From Calliopsis andreniformis (Eukaryota > Arthropoda > Insecta > Hymenoptera > Andrenidae), in assembly GCF_051401765.1 (NCBI RefSeq), contig NW_027480568.1, positions 930,001-994,000 on the forward strand: DNA of 64,000 nucleotides, in the 5' to 3' direction. The position numbers were made by a program, and so were the translations under genes. Positions 13,238 through 25,400 of the stretch are shown in pieces. Each line of letters begins with the position of its first letter. The stretch's first letter is position 1. The notes under the pieces were generated by a model that was not told the DNA's origin, made no database searches, and saw only the letters and a program-made list of their open reading frames with translations.

Positions 13238-13782
13238 ATCCTCAACCCTCAATCGTCAGTCTTCAAACCTCAATACTCAATCTTCAATCCTCAATCCTCA
13301 ATCCTCAATACTCAAGCCTCATCCTTCAATCCTCAATACCCAATCCTCAAGCTTCAATACTCAATCCTCAATCCCCAATTCCTAATCCTCATTCCTCAGT
13401 CCTCAGTCCTCAAACCTCAATCCTCAACGCACAGCTCTCATCCTCAATCCTCAATCCTCAATCCTCAATCCTGAATCCTCAATCTTCAATCCTCAATAAT
13501 CAATCTTTAGTCCTCAATCCTCAGTCCTCAAACCTCAATTCTGAATCCTCAATCCTGAATCCTCAATCTTCAGCCCTCAGTACTCAACAATCAGTTGACA
13601 ATCCTGAGTCCTCAATAGAATATCCTCAATTCACAGCTTTCAATACTCAATACTCAATCTGCAATCTTCAAACCTCTATCCACAAGCATCAATTCTCATC
13701 ACTCAACCCTTAACACTCAGTCCTCAATGTTCAATCCTCAATCTTCAATCCACAATACTCAATCGTCAATCTTCAATATTCA

Positions 13783-16700
13783 ATACTCAATGTTCAATCC
13801 TCAATCCTCAATTCTCAATCTTCAATCCTCAATACTGAACCTTCAATCCTCAATCCTCAATCCTCAGTCCTCAATCCTCAATCCTCAATCTTAATCTTCA
13901 ATCCTCAGTACTCAATCTTCAATCCTCAATCCTCAATCCTCAATCCTCAATCCTCAATCTTCAATCCCCAATACTCAATCTTCAATCCTCAATCCTCAAT
14001 CCTCAATCCTCAATCCTCAATCCTCAATACTCAATCTTCAATCTTCAGTACTCAATCTTCAATCCTCATTCCTGAATCCTCAATCCTCAATCCTCAATCT
14101 TCAATCCTCAATACTCAATCTTCAATCCTCAATCCTCAATCCTCTATCCTCAATCCTCAATCCTCAATCCTCAATCGTCAATCTTCAATCCTCAATACTC
14201 AATCTTCAATCCTAAATCCTCTGTCCTCAATCCTCAACGCTCAATCTTCAATCCTCAATACCCAATCCTCAATCTTAAATCCTCAATCCTCAATTCGCAA
14301 TCCTCAATCCTCAATCCTCAGGCCTCAAGTATCAATACTCAACCCTCAGTCCTCGTCCTCAATCCACGACCTTCAATCCTCAATCCTCAATCTTCATTCA
14401 TCAATATTCAACCTTCAATCCTCAATCCTCAATCCTCAATCCTCAATCCTCAATCCTCAATCCTCAATGTTCAATCATCAATACCCGATTCTCAGTCTTC
14501 AATCCACAATCCTCAATCCTCAATCCTCAATCCTCAATCCTCAATCCTCAGTCCTCAAACTTCAATCCTGTATCCTCAATCCTGAATCCTCAATCTTCAG
14601 CCCTCAGTCCTCAACAGTCAGTGGTCCATCCTCAATCCTCAATAGAATACCATGATTTCACAGTTTTCAATACTCAATACTCAACCTGCAATCTTCGAAT
14701 CTCTATCCACAAACATCAATTCTCATCATTCAACCCTCAACATTCAGTCCCCAATCCTCAATTTTCAATCCTCAATCCTCAATCCTCAATCCACAATCCT
14801 CAACCTTCAATCCTCAATACTCAACCTTCAATCCTCAATCCTCAATACTCAATCCTCAATTCTCATTACTCGATCGTCAATCTTCAATCCTCAATACTCA
14901 ATGCTCAATCCACAATCCTCATTCTTCAATCCTCAATACCCAATCCTCAGTCTTCAACCCTCAATCCTCAATCCTCAATTCTCAATGCTCAATCCTCAGT
15001 CCTCGGTCCTCAAACCTCAATCCTCAACCCTCAGCCCTCATCCTCAATCCTCAATCCTCAATCCTCAATTCTCAATCTTCAATCCTCAATACTCAATCTT
15101 CAATCCTCAATGCTCAGTCCTCAAATTTCAATTCTGAATCCTCAATCCGGAACCCTCAATCTTCAGCCCTCAGTCCTCAACAATCAGTTGTCAATCCTCA
15201 ATCCTCAATAGAATATACTCAATTCACAGTTTTCAATACTCAATACTCAATCTGCAATCTTCAAATCTCTATCCACAAACATCAATTCTCATCACTCAAC
15301 CCTCAACACTCAGTCCTCAATGTTCAATCCTCAATCGTCAATCCTCAATCTTCAATCATCAATATTTAATCTTCAGTCCTCAATCCTCAATCCTAAATCC
15401 TCAATCCTCAATCCTCAATGTTCATTCCGCAATACCCAATCCTCAATCTTCAGTCCTCAATCCTCAATCCTCAATCATCAATCCTCAATCCTCAATCCTC
15501 AATCCTCAATCCTCAGCCCTAGACCTTCAATACTCAATACTCAATCCTCAATACTCAGTCTTCAATCCTCAATCCTCAATCCTCAATCTTCAATCCTCAT
15601 TCTTCAATCCTCAACACCCAATTCTCAATCTTCAATCCTCAATCCTCAATCCTCAATCCTCAATTCTCAATCCTCAATCCTCAATCCTCAGACCTCAAAC
15701 AGCAATACTCCACCACCAGTCCTCGTCCTCAATCCACAACCATCATTCCTCAATCCTCAATCTTCAATCATCAATATTCAATCTTCAGTCCTCAATGCTC
15801 AATCCTCAATCCTCAATCCTCAATCCTCAATGTTCAATCCGCAATACCCTATCCTCAGTCTTCATTCCTCGATCCTCAATCCTCAATCCTCAATCCTCAA
15901 TCATCAATCCTCAATCCTCAGTACGCAAACCTCAAACCTGATTCCTCAATCCTGAATCCTCAATCTTCAGCCCTCAGTCCTCAACAATCAGGTGACAATC
16001 CTAATTCCTCAATAGAATATCCTCAATTCACAGTTTTCTATACACAATACTCAATCTGGAATCTTCAAACCTCTATCCACAAACATCAATTCTCATCACT
16101 CAGCCCTCAACACTCAGTCCTCAATGTTCAATCCTCAATCCTCAATCCTCAACCTTCAATCCTCAATACTCAATCTTTAATCCTCAATCCTCAATCCTCA
16201 ATCTTCAATCCTCAGTCCTCAATACTCAATCCTCAATCCTGGATCCTCAATCCTCAGTCATCAATCCTCAATCTTCAATACTCAACCCACAATCCTCAAT
16301 CCTCAATCCTCAATCCTCAGTCCTCAATCCTCAATCATCAATCCTCAATCTTCTATCCTCAATACTCAATCTTTAATCATCAATCCTCAATCCTCAACCT
16401 TCAATCATCAATCCTCAATCCTCAATCCTCAATCCTCAATCCTCAATCCTCAGTCCTCAATCCTCAATGTTCAATCCGCAATACCCAATACTCAATCTTC
16501 AATCCTCAATCCTCAATCCTCAATCCTCAATCTTCAATCCTCAATCCTCAGTCCTCAAACCTCAATCCTGAATCCTCAACCCTGCATCCTCAATCTCAAG
16601 CCCTCAGTCCTCAACAATCAGACGTCAACCCTGAATCCTCAATAGAATATCCTCAATTCACAGTTTTCAAAACTCAATACTCAATCTGCAATCTTCAAAC

Positions 16701-16849
16701 CTCTATCCACAAACATCAATTCTCATCACTCAACCCTCAACACTCAGTCCTCAATGTTCAATCCTCAATCCTCAATCCACAATCCTCAATCGTCAATTTC
16801 AATACTCAATCTCCAGTCCTCAAACTTCAATTCTCAGTGCTCAATCCTC
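13783..16849 (+). repeat. Left-arm higher-order unit, copy L3 (5' part)
   Basis: L3 follows L1 at an offset of 13656, then 13649 (one heptad lost), and retains the 672 bp missing from L2. Landmarks lie at 14659, 15225, 16029 and 16659. From about 16850 it passes into the 1927-bp amplified block instead of continuing into the 1454-bp pair. Confidence 0.85.
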
Positions 16850-18776
16850 AATCCTCAATCCTCAGTCATCAATCCTCAATCCTCAATCCTCAAACCTCAA
16901 TCCTCAACCGTCAGTCCTCGTCCTCAATCCTCAACACTCAATCCTCAATCCTCAATCTTCAATCGTCAATACTCAATATTCAATCCTCAATCTTCAATCC
17001 TCAATCCTCAATCCTCAATCCTCAATCCTCAATATTCAACACACAACCCTCAACCACCAATCCTCAATACTCAACCATGAATCCTCAATTCTCAATACTC
17101 AATAGAGTATCTTGAATTCTCATGGTTCAATACTCAATCCACAATATTCAATACTCAAATCTCAATCCTCAAACATCAATTCTCAACACTCAATCCTCAA
17201 CACGCGGTCCTCTCTCTTCAATCCTCCATCCTCAACCCTCAATCCTCAAGCGTCAATCCTCAATCCTCAATCCTCAACCCTCACTGCTCAGTCCTCAAAC
17301 ATCAATCCCGAATCCTCAATCCTGAATCCTCAATCTTTAGCCCTCAGGCCTCAACAATCAATTGTCAATCCTCAATGCTCAATAGAATATCCTCAATTCA
17401 CAGTTATCAATACTCAATCCTCAATCCTCAACCTTCAACCCTCAATGATCAATTTTCAGTCCTAGATCCTCAATCCCCAATCCTCAATCCTTAATCCTCA
17501 ACCTTCAATCCTCAATACTCTATCTTCAACCCTCAGTCCTCAGTCCTCAATCATCAATTCTGAATTCCCAATCCTGAATCCTCAATCTTCAGCCCTCAGT
17601 CCTCAACAATCAGATGTCAATTCTCAATCCTCAATAGAATATCATCAATTCACAGTTTTCAATACTCAATGCTCAATCTGCAATCTTCAAATATCTATCC
17701 ACAAACATAAATTCTCATAACACAACCCTCAACACTCAGTCCCCAATCCTCAATCCTCAATCCTCAATCCTCATTCCTCAAACCTCAATCCTCAAACCTC
17801 AGTTCTCATCCTCAATTCTCAATCCTCAAACCTCAATCCTCAAACCACAATCCCCAACTGTCAGTCCTCGTCCTCAATCCTCAACCCTCAATCCTCAATC
17901 CTCAATCTTCAATCATCAATACTCAATCTTCAATCCTCAATCCTCAATCCTCAGTCCTCATTCCTCAAACCTCAATCCTCAACCCTCGGTCCTTATCCTC
18001 AATTCTCAATTCTCAATCCTCAATCCTCAATCTTCAACCCTCAATAATCAATTTTCAGTCCTAGATCCTCAATCCCCAATCCTCAATCCTTAATCCTCAA
18101 TCTTCAATCCTCGGTCCTCAAACCTCAATCCTCAACCCTCAGCCCTCATCCTCAATCCTCAATCCTCAATCCTCAATTCTCAATTTTCAATCCTCAATAC
18201 TCAATCTTCAATCCTCAATGCTCAGTCCTCAAATTTCAATTCTGAATCCTCAATCCGGAACCCTCAATCTTCAGCCCTCAGTCCTCAACAATCAGTTGTC
18301 AATCCTCAATCCTCAATAGAATATACTCAATTCGCAGTTTTCAATACTCAATACTCAATCTGCATTCTTCAAATCTCTATCCACAAACATCAATTCTCAT
18401 CACTCAACCCTCAACACTCAGTCCTCAATGTTCAATCCTCAATCGTCAATCCTCAATCTTCAATCATCAATATTTAATCTTCAGTCCTCAATCCTCAATC
18501 CTAAATCCTCAATCCTCAATCCTCAATGTTCATTCCGCAATACCCAATCCTCAATCTTCAGTCCTCAATCCTCAATCCTCAATCATCAATCCTCAATCCT
18601 CAATCCTCAATCCTCAATCCTCAGCCCTAGACCTTCAATACTCAATACTCAATCCTCAATACTCAGTCTTCAATCCTCAATCCTCAATCCTCAATCTTCA
18701 ATCCTCATTCTTCAATCCTCAACACCCAATTCTCAATCTTCAATCCTCAATCCTCAATCCTCAATCCTCAATTCTC
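16850..18776 (+). repeat. 1927-bp chimeric block, copy 1
   Basis: The block is delimited by recurrence of CTCAGTCATC at 16861, 18788 and 20715, exactly 1927 bp apart. It is a mosaic. The first part equals L1 from about 3200 to 3800 (diverged landmark at 17114, shortened landmark at 17399). A middle part around 17740-18110 has TCAAACC-rich heptads not seen elsewhere in the left arm. From about 18116 it equals L1 from about 1345 to 2012. Landmarks lie at 17651 and 18333, the latter with the private variant CGCAGTT. Confidence 0.87.
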
Positions 18777-20703
18777 AATCCTCAATCCTCAGTCATCAAT
18801 CCTCAATCCTCAATCCTCAAACCTCAATCCTCAACCGTCAGTCCTCGTCCTCAATCCTCAACACTCAATCCTCAATCCTCAATCTTCAATCGTCAATACT
18901 CAATATTCAATCCTCAATCTTCAATCCTCAATCCTCAATCCTCAATCCTCAATCCTCAATATTCAACACACAACCCTCAACCACCAATCCTCAATACTCA
19001 ACCATGAATCCTCAATTCTCAATACTCAATAGAGTATCTTGAATTCTCATGGTTCAATACTCAATCCACAATATTCAATACTCAAATCTCAATCCTCAAA
19101 CATCAATTCTCAACACTCAATCCTCAACACGCGGTCCTCTCTCTTCAATCCTCCATCCTCAACCCTCAATCCTCAAGCGTCAATCCTCAATCCTCAATCC
19201 TCAACCCTCAATGCTCAGTCCTCAAACATCAATCCCGAATCCTCAATCCTGAATCCTCAATCTTTAGCCCTCAGGCCTCAACAATCAATTGTCAATCCTC
19301 AATGCTCAATAGAATATCCTCAATTCACAGTTATCAATACTCAATCCTCAATCCTCAACCTTCAACCCTCAATGATCAATTTTCAGTCCTAGATCCTCAA
19401 TCCCCAATCCTCAATCCTTAATCCTCAACCTTCAATCCTCAATACTCTATCTTCAACCCTCAGTCCTCAGTCCTCAATCATCAATTCTGAATTCCCAATC
19501 CTGAATCCTCAATCTTCAGCCCTCAGTCCTCAACAATCAGATGTCAATTCTCAATCCTCAATAGAATATCATCAATTCACAGTTTTCAATACTCAATGCT
19601 CAATCTGCAATCTTCAAATATCTATCCACAAACATAAATTCTCATAACACAACCCTCAACACTCAGTCCCCAATCCTCAATCCTCAATCCTCAATCCTCA
19701 TTCCTCAAACCTCAATCCTCAAACCTCAGTTCTCATCCTCAATTCTCAATCCTCAAACCTCAATCCTCAAACCACAATCCCCAACTGTCAGTCCTCGTCC
19801 TCAATCCTCAACCCTCAATCCTCAATCCTCAATCTTCAATCATCAATACTCAATCTTCAATCCTCAATCCTCAATCCTCAGTCCTCATTCCTCAAACCTC
19901 AATCCTCAACCCTCGGTCCTTATCCTCAATTCTCAATTCTCAATCCTCAATCCTCAATCTTCAACCCTCAATAATCAATTTTCAGTCCTAGATCCTCAAT
20001 CCCCAATCCTCAATCCTTAATCCTCAATCTTCAATCCTCGGTCCTCAAACCTCAATCCTCAACCCTCAGCCCTCATCCTCAATCCTCAATCCTCAATCCT
20101 CAATTCTCAATTTTCAATCCTCAATACTCAATCTTCAATCCTCAATGCTCAGTCCTCAAATTTCAATTCTGAATCCTCAATCCGGAACCCTCAATCTTCA
20201 GCCCTCAGTCCTCAACAATCAGTTGTCAATCCTCAATCCTCAATAGAATATACTCAATTCGCAGTTTTCAATACTCAATACTCAATCTGCATTCTTCAAA
20301 TCTCTATCCACAAACATCAATTCTCATCACTCAACCCTCAACACTCAGTCCTCAATGTTCAATCCTCAATCGTCAATCCTCAATCTTCAATCATCAATAT
20401 TTAATCTTCAGTCCTCAATCCTCAATCCTAAATCCTCAATCCTCAATCCTCAATGTTCATTCCGCAATACCCAATCCTCAATCTTCAGTCCTCAATCCTC
20501 AATCCTCAATCATCAATCCTCAATCCTCAATCCTCAATCCTCAATCCTCAGCCCTAGACCTTCAATACTCAATACTCAATCCTCAATACTCAGTCTTCAA
20601 TCCTCAATCCTCAATCCTCAATCTTCAATCCTCATTCTTCAATCCTCAACACCCAATTCTCAATCTTCAATCCTCAATCCTCAATCCTCAATCCTCAATT
20701 CTC
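18777..20703 (+). repeat. 1927-bp chimeric block, copy 2
   Basis: This is a near-identical tandem copy of the preceding block, with the diverged landmark at 19041, shortened landmark at 19326 and landmarks at 19578 and 20260. The CGCAGTT variant is shared with copy 1, so it arose before this duplication. One difference from copy 1 is CTCAATGCTCAG near 19208, where copy 1 has CTCACTGCTCAG. Confidence 0.87.
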
Positions 20704-22473
20704 AATCCTCAATCCTCAGTCATCAATCCTCAATCCTCAATCCTCAAACCTCAATCCTCAACCGTCAGTCCTCGTCCTCAATCCTCAACACTCAATCCTC
20801 AATCCTCAATCTTCAATCGTCAATACTCAATATTCAATCCTCAATCTTCAATCCTCAATCCTCAATCCTCAATCCTCAATCCTCAATATTCAACACACAA
20901 CCCTCAACCACCAATCCTCAATACTCAACCATGAATCCTCAATTCTCAATACTCAATAGAGTATCTTGAATTCTCATGGTTCAATACTCAATCCACAATA
21001 TTCAATACTCAAATCTCAATCCTCAAACATCAATTCTCAACACTCAATCCTCAACACGCGGTCCTCTCTCTTCAATCCTCCATCCTCAACCCTCAATCCT
21101 CAAGCGTCAATCCTCAATCCTCAATCCTCAACCCTCAATGCTCAGTCCTCAAACATCAATCCCGAATCCTCAATCCTGAATCCTCAATCTTTAGCCCTCA
21201 GGCCTCAACAATCAATTGTCAATCCTCAATGCTCAATAGAATATCCTCAATTCACAGTTATCAATACTCAATCCTCAATCCTCAATCCTCAACCTTCAAC
21301 CCTCAATAATCAATTTTCAGTCCTAGATCCTCAATCCCCAATCCTCAATCCTTAATCCTCAACCTTCCATCCTCAATACTCTATCTTCAACCCTCAGTCC
21401 TCAGACCTCAATCATCAATTCTGAATTCCCAATCCTGAATCCTCAATCTTCAGCCCTCAGTCCTTAACAATCAGTTGTCAATTCTCAATCCTCAATAGAA
21501 TATCATCAATTCACAGTTTTGAATACTCAATGCTCAATCTGCAATCTTCAAATATCTATCCACAAACATCAATTCTCATAACTCAACCCTCAACACTCAG
21601 TCCCCAATCCTCAATCTTCAATCCTCAATCCTCAATCCTTAATCCTCAAACCTCAATCCTCAATCTTCAGTCCTCAATACTCAATCATCAATCCTCAATC
21701 CTCAATCCTCAATCCTCTACCCTCAATCGTCAGTCTTCAATCCTCAATACTCAATCTTCAATCCTCAATCATCAATCCTCAATCCTCAGTCCTCAATCCT
21801 CAATGTTCAATCCGCAATACCCAATCCTCAATCTTCAATCCTCAATCCTCAATCCTCAATCCTCAATCTTCAATCCTCAATCCTCAGTCCTCAAACCTCA
21901 ATCCTGAATCCTCAACCCTGCATCCTCAATCTCAAGCCCTCACTCCTCAACAATCAGATGTCAACCCTGAATCCTCAATAGAATATCCTCAATTCACAGT
22001 TTTCAAAACTCAATACTCAATCTGCAATCTTCAAACCTCTATCCACAAACATCAATTCTCATCACTCAACCCTCAACACTCAGTCCTCAATGTTCAATCC
22101 TCAATCCTCAATCCACAATCCTCAATCGTCAATTTCAATACTCAATCTCCAGTCCTCAAACTTCAATTCTCAGTGCTCAATCTTCAATCCTCAATCCTCA
22201 GTCATCAATCCTCAATCCTCAATCCTCAAACCTCAATCCTCAATCTTCAGTCCTCAATACTCAATCATCAATCCTCAATACTCAATCCTCAATCCTCAGT
22301 CCTCAATCCTCAATCTTCAATCCTCAATACTCAATCTTCAATCCTCCATCCTCAATCCTCAATCCTCATTCCTCAAACCTCAATACTCAACCCTCAGTCC
22401 TTATCCCCAATTCTCAATTCTCAATCCTCAATCCTCAATCCTCAATCTTCAACCCTCAATAATCAATTTTCAG
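20704..22473 (+). repeat. Partial 1927-bp block returning to the 7-kb unit, up to the junction
   Basis: The first roughly 580 bp match the 1927-bp block (diverged landmark at 20968, shortened landmark at 21253). Near 21285 it gains one heptad and then follows L1 3790-4963 at an offset of 17510, with landmarks at 21512 and 21995. It stops exactly at the polarity junction, part-way through what would be the first 1454-bp block. Confidence 0.85.
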
Positions 22474-22474
22474 G
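22472..22474. other. Satellite polarity-inversion junction
   Basis: Left-arm sequence equivalent to 4947-4963 runs to 22473 (AATCAATTTTCAG). The next base belongs to right-arm sequence equivalent to 32451 onward (GACTGAGGGCTGAA). At the left-arm parent the continuation after the CAG is TCCTAG. At the right-arm parent the bases before GACTG are TTGAG. The join therefore shares only a 2-bp AG. There is no spacer. The two sides are not mirror images: each enters its own higher-order unit at an unrelated phase, so this is not a simple fold-back of one copy. It could be a real inversion or end-joining event, or an assembly join between two arrays of one family. Confidence 0.9.
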
Positions 22475-25400
22475 ACTGAGGGCTGAAGGTTGAGGATTCA
22501 GGATTGAGGATTCAGGATTGTGGATTGAGGATTGAGGATTGAGAATTGAAGATTGAGGATTGAGTATTGGGGGTTGTGGATTGAGGACGAGGACTGAGGT
22601 TTGAGTATTGATGTTTGAGGTCTGAGGATTGAGGGTTGAGGATTGAGAATTGAGGATTGAGGATTGAAGATTGAGGACTGGGTACTGAGGATTGAAGAAT
22701 GAGGATTGAGTATTGAGTATTGAGGATTGAGGGTTGAGGATTGAGGATTGAAGATTGAGGATTAGGTATTGAGGATTGAAGAATGAGGATTGAGTATTGA
22801 GTATTGAGGATTGAGGACTGAAGATTGAGTATTGAGGATTGAAGATTGACGATTGAGGATTGAGGATTGAGGATTGAGGATTGAGGATTGAGGATTGAGG
22901 ATTGAAGATTGAGTATTGGGTATTGAAGATTGAGGATTGAGGATTGAGGATTGTGGATTGAGGATTGAAGATTGAGTACTGAGGATTGAAGATTAAGATT
23001 GAGGATTGAGGATTGAGGATTGAGGATTGAGGATTGAGAATTGAGGATTGAAGATTGAGTATTGAGGATTGAAGATTGAGGATTGAGGATTGAGGATTGA
23101 GGATTGAGGATTGAAGATTGAAGATTGAGGATTGAGGATTGAGGATTGAGGATTGAGGATTGAGGATTGAGGATTGCGGATAGAAGATTGAGGATTGGGT
23201 ATTGCGGATTGAACATTGAGGATTGAGGATTGAGGATTGAGGATTGAGGACTGAAGATTGAATAGTGATGATTGAATATTGAGGATTGAGGATTGATGGT
23301 TGTGGATTGAGGACGAGGACTGCGGGTTGACTACTGCTGTTTGAGGTCTGAGGATTGAGGATTGAGGATTGAGAATTGAGGATTGAGGATTGAGGATTGA
23401 AGATTGAGAATTGGGTATTGAGGATTGAAGAATGAGGATTGAGGATTGAGGATTGAGGATTGAGGATTGAAGACTGAGTGCTGAGGTTTGAGTGATGAGA
23501 ATTGATGTTTGTGGATAGAGATTTGAAGATTGCAGATTGAGTATTGAGTATTGAAGACTGTGAATTGATGATATTCTCTTGAGGATTGGGGATTGACAAC
23601 TGATTGTTGAGGACTGAGGGCTGAAGGTTGAGGATTCAGGATTGAGGATTCAGGACTGTGGATTGAGGATTGAGGATTGAGAATTGATGATTGAGGATTG
23701 AGTATTGGGGGTTGTGGATTCAGGACGAGGACTGAGGGTTGAGTATTGATGTTTGAGGTCTGAGGATTGAGGGTTGAGTATTGAGAATTGAGGATTGAGG
23801 ATTGAAGATTGAGGATTGGGTATTGAGGATTGAAGAATGAGGATTGAGTACTGAGTATTGAGGATTGAGGATTGAAGATTGAGTATTGAGCATTGAATAT
23901 TGACGATTGAGGATTGAGGATTGAGGATTGAGGATTGAGGATTGAGGATTGAGGATTGAAGATTGAGTATTGAGGATTGAAGATTGAGGATTGAGGATAG
24001 AGGTTTGAGGATTGAGGATTGAAGATTGAGTACTGAGGATTGAAGATTAAGATTGAGGATTGATGATTGAGGATTGAGGATTGAAGGTTGAGGATTGGGG
24101 ACTGAGTATTGAGGGTTGAGTGATGAGAATTGATGCTTGTGGATAGAGGTCTGAAGATTGCAGATTGAGTATTGAGTATTGGAAACTGTGAATTGAGGAT
24201 ATTCTACTGAGGATTGAGGATTGACAACTGATTGTTGAGGACTTAGGGCTGAAGATTGAGGATTCAGGGTTGAGGATTCAGGATTGATGTTTGAGGACTG
24301 AGGATTGAGGATTGAGTATTGAGGATTGAATATTGAGGATTGAGGATTGAGGATTGAGCATTGAGGATTGAGGATTGCGGATAGAAGATTGAGGATTGGG
24401 TATTGCGGATTGAACATTGAGGATTGAGGATTGAGGATTGAGGATTGAGGACTGAAGATTGAATAATGATGATTGAATATTGAGGATTGAGGATTGATGG
24501 TTGTGGATTGAGGACGAGGACTGAGGGTTGAGTATTGCTGTTTGAGGTCTGAGGATTGAGGATTGAGGAGTGAGAATTGAGGATTGAGGATTGAGTATTG
24601 AAGATTGAGAATTGGGAATTCAGGATTGAAGAATGAGGATTGAGGATTGAGGATTGAGTATTGAGGATTGAAGACTGAGTGTTGAGGGTTGAGTGATGAG
24701 AATTGATGTTTGTGGATAGAGATTTGAAGATTGCAGATTGAGTATTGAGTATTGAAAACTGTGAATTGATGATATTCTCTTGAGGATTGAGGATTGACAA
24801 CTGATTGTTGAGGACTGAGGGCTGAAGGTTGAGGATTCAGGATTGAGGATTCAGGATTGTGGATTGAGGATTGAGGATTGAGAATTGAAGATTGAGGATT
24901 GAGTATTGGGGGTTGTGGATTGAGGACGAGGACTGAGGGTTGAGTATTGATGTTTGAGGTCTGAGAATTGAGGGTTGAGGATTGAGAATTGAGGATTGAG
25001 GATTGAAGATTGAGGATTGGGTACTGAGGATTGAAGAATGAGGATTGAGTATTGAGTATTGAGGATTGAGGATTGAGGATTGAGGATTGAAGATTGAGGA
25101 TTAGGTATTGAGGATTGAAGAATGAGGATTGAGTATTGAGTATTGAGGATTGAGGATTGAAGATTGAGTATTGAGGATTGAAGATTGACGATTGAGGATT
25201 GAGGATTGAGGATTGAGGATTGAGGATTGAGGATTGAGGATTGAAGATTGAGTATTGGGTATTGAAGATTGAGGATTGACGATTGAGGATTGTGGATTGA
25301 GGATTGAAGATTGAGTACTGAGGATTGAAGATTAAGATTGAGGATTGAGGATTGAGGATTGAGGATTGAGGATTGAGGATTGAAGATTGAGTATTGAGGA

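Larger units (their letters stand above)
7228..13782 (+). repeat. Left-arm higher-order unit, copy L2 (6555 bp)
   Basis: L2 is nearly identical to L1 but lacks the 672 bp corresponding to L1 2230-2901 (exactly 96 heptads); the deletion point is at 9330/9331. Near 13443-13520 it carries extra heptads absent from L1, and after the landmark at 13632 it has an extra stretch at 13726-13782. Landmarks lie at 8104, 8670, 9439, 10431, 10914, 11584, 11885, 12368, 13038 and 13632, with a shortened one at 10179 and the diverged GAATTC module at 9894. Confidence 0.88.
1..22473 (+). repeat. Heptamer satellite array, left arm (C-rich on + strand)
   Basis: The stretch is an uninterrupted tandem array of the 7-bp unit TCAATCC and point variants (TCAATCT, TCAATAC, TCAGTCC, TCAAACC, TCAACCC, TCAATTC). 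G is very scarce on the + strand, so GC skew is extremely negative. Segments that look unique at first sight (for example 3450-3600) still split into 7-bp words. Single-base register losses occur at fixed points in each higher-order copy, for example TCGTCC near 704 and TCATCC near 1384. A recurring landmark of diverged heptads, anchored on CACAGTT, occurs at 46, 1003, 1569, 2380, 3010, 4002, 4485, 5155, 5456, 5939, 6609, 7140, 8104, 8670, 9439, 10431, 10914, 11584, 11885, 12368, 13038, 13632, 14659, 15225, 16029, 16659, 17651, 18333, 19578, 20260, 21512 and 21995. Shortened versions lie at 3750, 10179, 17399, 19326 and 21253. No gene, RNA or mobile element interrupts it. Confidence 0.97.

Noticed and set aside
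22473..22474. Replication origin suggested by the GC-skew sign change
   Set aside because: The skew flips because the repeat orientation flips, not through gradual mutational strand bias, and there is no origin-like sequence at the junction.
22400..22560. Terminal inverted repeats of a transposable element around the junction
   Set aside because: The inverted similarity is the satellite itself. There is no internal non-repeat sequence, transposase, target-site duplication or defined end.
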